Assembly: GCA_900544675.1 (NCBI GenBank)
Contig: UQVZ01000058.1
Location: 1 to 15,702 of the forward strand
Origin: an uncultured Bacteroides sp.
Lineage (GTDB): Bacteria > Bacteroidota > Bacteroidia > Bacteroidales > Bacteroidaceae
Length of the DNA: 15,702 bases
Direction: 5' to 3'
Shown here piece by piece: positions 13,970-15,702 of the stretch. Position numbers and translations under genes: made by a program. The notes under the pieces are model-generated. The model saw only the letters and a program-made list of their open reading frames with translations. It did no database searches and was not told where the DNA came from. Each line of letters starts with the position of its first letter. Position 1 is the stretch's first letter.

Positions 13970-15374
13970 AATTCATCCACTTTCCCCGCTCCAGGCGAAT
14001 CAGGAAGATGACGCCACGGAAACACAGTTCGATGCACATGGCAAGCCATACACCTTTCAATCCCATGGTAGGTGCAAGCGAAGCAGCCAGCGTCAGACGT
14101 ACCGCCCAAATGCTGAAGAAATTCATCAGACAAGGGATAATGGTGCTTCCGGCACCTACGAAAACGCCGTAAGCCACAATGGCTGCGGCAAACATCGGTT
14201 CGGCAAAGGCTTCGATACGCAAAGCCATCACGCCCAATTCCAATACTTCGGCATCGGGCGTCATCGTACCTATAATCAACGGAGCAGCCACATACATAAT
14301 CACTCCCATCAGTCCCATCACCGCCATGCCCATACCTACCGTGATGCGGGCAAAACGCCGGGTCAGGTCTTTCCGTCCGGCTCCCAGGCTCTGGCCTACC
14401 AAAGTCGTGGCGGCATCGGCTATGCCATATCCGGGCATATAGCAAAGGCTTTCCGCCGTGATGGCAAACGAATTGGCAGCTATGGCAAATACGCCCAGCG
14501 GAGCCACAATAACCGTAGTAAGAATCTGTGCCCCACAAATCACGGCGTGCTCTATGCCCATCGGACCACCGATACGGACTGCCTTACGCAACACAAGTGA
14601 AGTGGGACGGAAACTGCCTTTCTCGTTCTTCAACCCCAATTCTTTCGAACGGGTGACCAAGAACCAAAGCATCAGTCCTGCCACTACCAGTTCCGCCAGT
14701 CCCGTACCCAATGCTGCCCCAGCGACACCCCATCCGGCTCCGGGCATAAACACCTCTAATCCGAACAAGGAAATATGCCGGGAAGGGAAAATAAGGAAAT
14801 AATTGAACACCACATCCAGCAGACACATCAAGACATTCAGCATGCTGGGCACACGCATATTGCCACTGCAACGCAACATGCCTCCCGTCAGAAAGCACAG
14901 CTGCATCATAGGCAGGAAAGCCGAATATATTAGGAAATAGACCGAAGCATCGTGATTGATGACTTCTTCGCCTCCCAGCCAGCGAGGCAAAAGCCCGCTG
15001 ATGCCCATTCCGACACAAGCCAACACGACGCTAAACAGCAATACTGCCACAATGGACTGGCGCAACACGACACGTGCCTCACGGAATTTTCCACCCCCGA
15101 TGCAATGTGCCACCTGCACGGCAAAGCCCGTGGAAGCCGCGCTGCATAAGCCTGAAAACAACCAGGTGGTAGTCGACACCAATCCGATAGAAGCCGAAGC
15201 GTTGGCTCCCAGACTACCTACCATGGCGGCATCGATGTATTGCATCACGATGGAAGACAGTTGGGCAACCATAGCCGGGATACTCAACTGAATAGTAAGC
15301 AAAAGCTGCTGCCGCAGGGTCATCGGACGCCCTTCGCGTATCAGCACCAATAAATCATTTTTTCCAAAATTCAT
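13962..15374 (-). CDS. MATE family multidrug/sodium (or proton) antiporter
   Basis: Starting at ATG 15374 the protein has 470 residues, the usual MATE size, with about twelve hydrophobic segments in two related halves. Recognisable parts are the first helix region (LTIQLSIPAMVAQLSSIVMQYIDAAMVGSLG), with the DAAMVGSLGANASA pattern of MatE domains, the matching second-half segment (GPMGIEHAVICGAQILTT), and VGQSLGAGRKDLTRR. It should export cationic drugs or toxic metabolites across the inner membrane by Na+ or H+ antiport; the substrate is not predictable. The alternative ATG at 15398 lies within the -7 promoter element (15396-15403), so 15374 is chosen. The 3' end overlaps the convergent sirtuin gene, leaving no space for a terminator. 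Confidence 0.92.
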   Translation of the reverse strand: MNFGKNDLLVLIREGRPMTLRQQLLLTIQLSIPAMVAQLSSIVMQYIDAAMVGSLGANASASIGLVSTTTWLFSGLCSAASTGFAVQVAHCIGGGKFREARVVLRQSIVAVLLFSVVLACVGMGISGLLPRWLGGEEVINHDASVYFLIYSAFLPMMQLCFLTGGMLRCSGNMRVPSMLNVLMCLLDVVFNYFLIFPSRHISLFGLEVFMPGAGWGVAGAALGTGLAELVVAGLMLWFLVTRSKELGLKNEKGSFRPTSLVLRKAVRIGGPMGIEHAVICGAQILTTVIVAPLGVFAIAANSFAITAESLCYMPGYGIADAATTLVGQSLGAGRKDLTRRFARITVGMGMAVMGLMGVIMYVAAPLIIGTMTPDAEVLELGVMALRIEAFAEPMFAAAIVAYGVFVGAGSTIIPCLMNFFSIWAVRLTLAASLAPTMGLKGVWLAMCIELCFRGVIFLIRLERGKWMNFK

Positions 15375-15395
15375 AATACGGGCTTTATTCCGCCG

Positions 15396-15403
15396 CAAAG
15401 ATA
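15396..15403 (-). promoter_or_regulatory. -7 promoter element of the MATE gene
   Basis: The minus strand reads TATCTTTG, matching TAnnTTTG, 21 bp upstream of ATG 15374. No TTG at 20 bp, so strength is uncertain. Confidence 0.5.
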
Positions 15404-15702
15404 CAGTAAAATCGGAGAATAAAAACTACCAGAATTACGGATAAAGCGCAAAGAGTTCCGTTACACTAATTCATACATATGTTTATTGCATATGACGCAA
15501 CTATTCGAAACGCAGATGAAAGCAGGTTTTCACAGATTACATATACTGTTGACAAGGTTTCCATCTATGAAAACCGTATGGCGACAACCAGCTTCACGAC
15601 CGCATGCATACAGCTGCATCGCCGTGAAGATTAATAATCTTGCACGTGTAAGATTAATAATCTTCTATGTTGCTATCCAAATAATTGGATAATATTTGTT
15701 TT
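15404..15702. other. Non-coding right end with short palindromes
   Basis: No convincing gene was found here; a 68-codon open frame from 15486 has no coding character. The stretch includes GTTGACAAGGTTT (15548-15560), identical to bases 9410-9422 of the repeat region, two copies of a 15-bp palindrome (15627-15641 and 15650-15664), and the inverted repeat TATCCAA/TTGGATA (15674-15680 and 15685-15691). It probably is the control region of a gene beyond the window. Confidence 0.5.
15627..15664. repeat. Two identical 15-bp palindromes spaced 23 bp apart
   Basis: AAGATTAATAATCTT occurs at 15627-15641 and 15650-15664. Each copy has inverse arms AAGATTA and TAATCTT around a central A. The 8-bp spacer contains CACGTG (15643-15648), on which the whole 38-bp block is nearly symmetrical (34 of 38 bases match the reverse complement). 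The 23-bp period is close to two helical turns, fitting a pair of dimer sites for one regulator. Confidence 0.6.

Noticed and set aside
13870..14538. A 222-codon minus-strand open frame rich in Cys, His and Arg
   Set aside because: It is an out-of-frame read of the MATE gene with composition unlike a real protein.

Overview
The window looks like a chromosomal segment from a Bacteroides or Phocaeicola relative. The reasons are promoters of the Bacteroidales type (a TAnnTTTG -7 element, in several cases with TTG exactly 20 bp upstream), the absence of Shine-Dalgarno sites, SusC-like/OMP_b-brl_3 outer-membrane barrels whose tails resemble those of Bacteroides homologues, an AEG-repeat Rpn-type nuclease tail, and A/T-rich dispersed intergenic repeats of a kind common in this group. 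This is judged by eye, without database searches.

Left part (1-6700): the 3' end of a PD-(D/E)XK/Rpn-type protein runs rightward into a terminator. It faces a leftward block made of two outer-membrane beta-barrel genes and, upstream of them, two tandem Crp/Fnr-type regulators. The regulators end at their own terminator, so they form a separate transcript. The first barrel gene (2824-5247) has an in-frame amber codon inside its signal peptide and is called a pseudogene. Its promoter region carries a perfect 10-bp-arm inverted repeat about 43 bp upstream of the predicted transcription start, where an activating Crp-type protein would sit.

Middle part (6700-9700): a small lipoprotein gene and a GNAT acetyltransferase gene are divergent, with interleaved promoters. 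They are followed by a PagL/acyloxyacyl-hydrolase-like outer-membrane protein of about 400 residues, then a 290-bp non-coding stretch of direct and inverted repeats.

Right part (9700-15400): a leftward HxlR-type regulator is divergent from a compact rightward run of five genes: an NAD(P)H-binding oxidoreductase, a secreted metallo-beta-lactamase-fold-like protein without a clear metal motif, a PNPOx-fold flavin protein, a zinc-containing macrodomain ADP-ribosyl hydrolase and a class M sirtuin (SirTM). The last two are the writer/eraser pair of reversible protein ADP-ribosylation. In the Gram-positive pathogens where the pair was described it sits with GcvH-L and a lipoate ligase, and neither is present here. 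The combination suggests a redox- or electrophile-responsive ADP-ribosylation operon and is the most interesting system in the window. A convergent MATE efflux gene overlaps the end of the sirtuin gene by 8 bp.

The last 300 bases have no convincing gene but hold two identical short palindromes 23 bp apart, a further inverted repeat, and a copy of a motif from the 9.4-kb repeat region.
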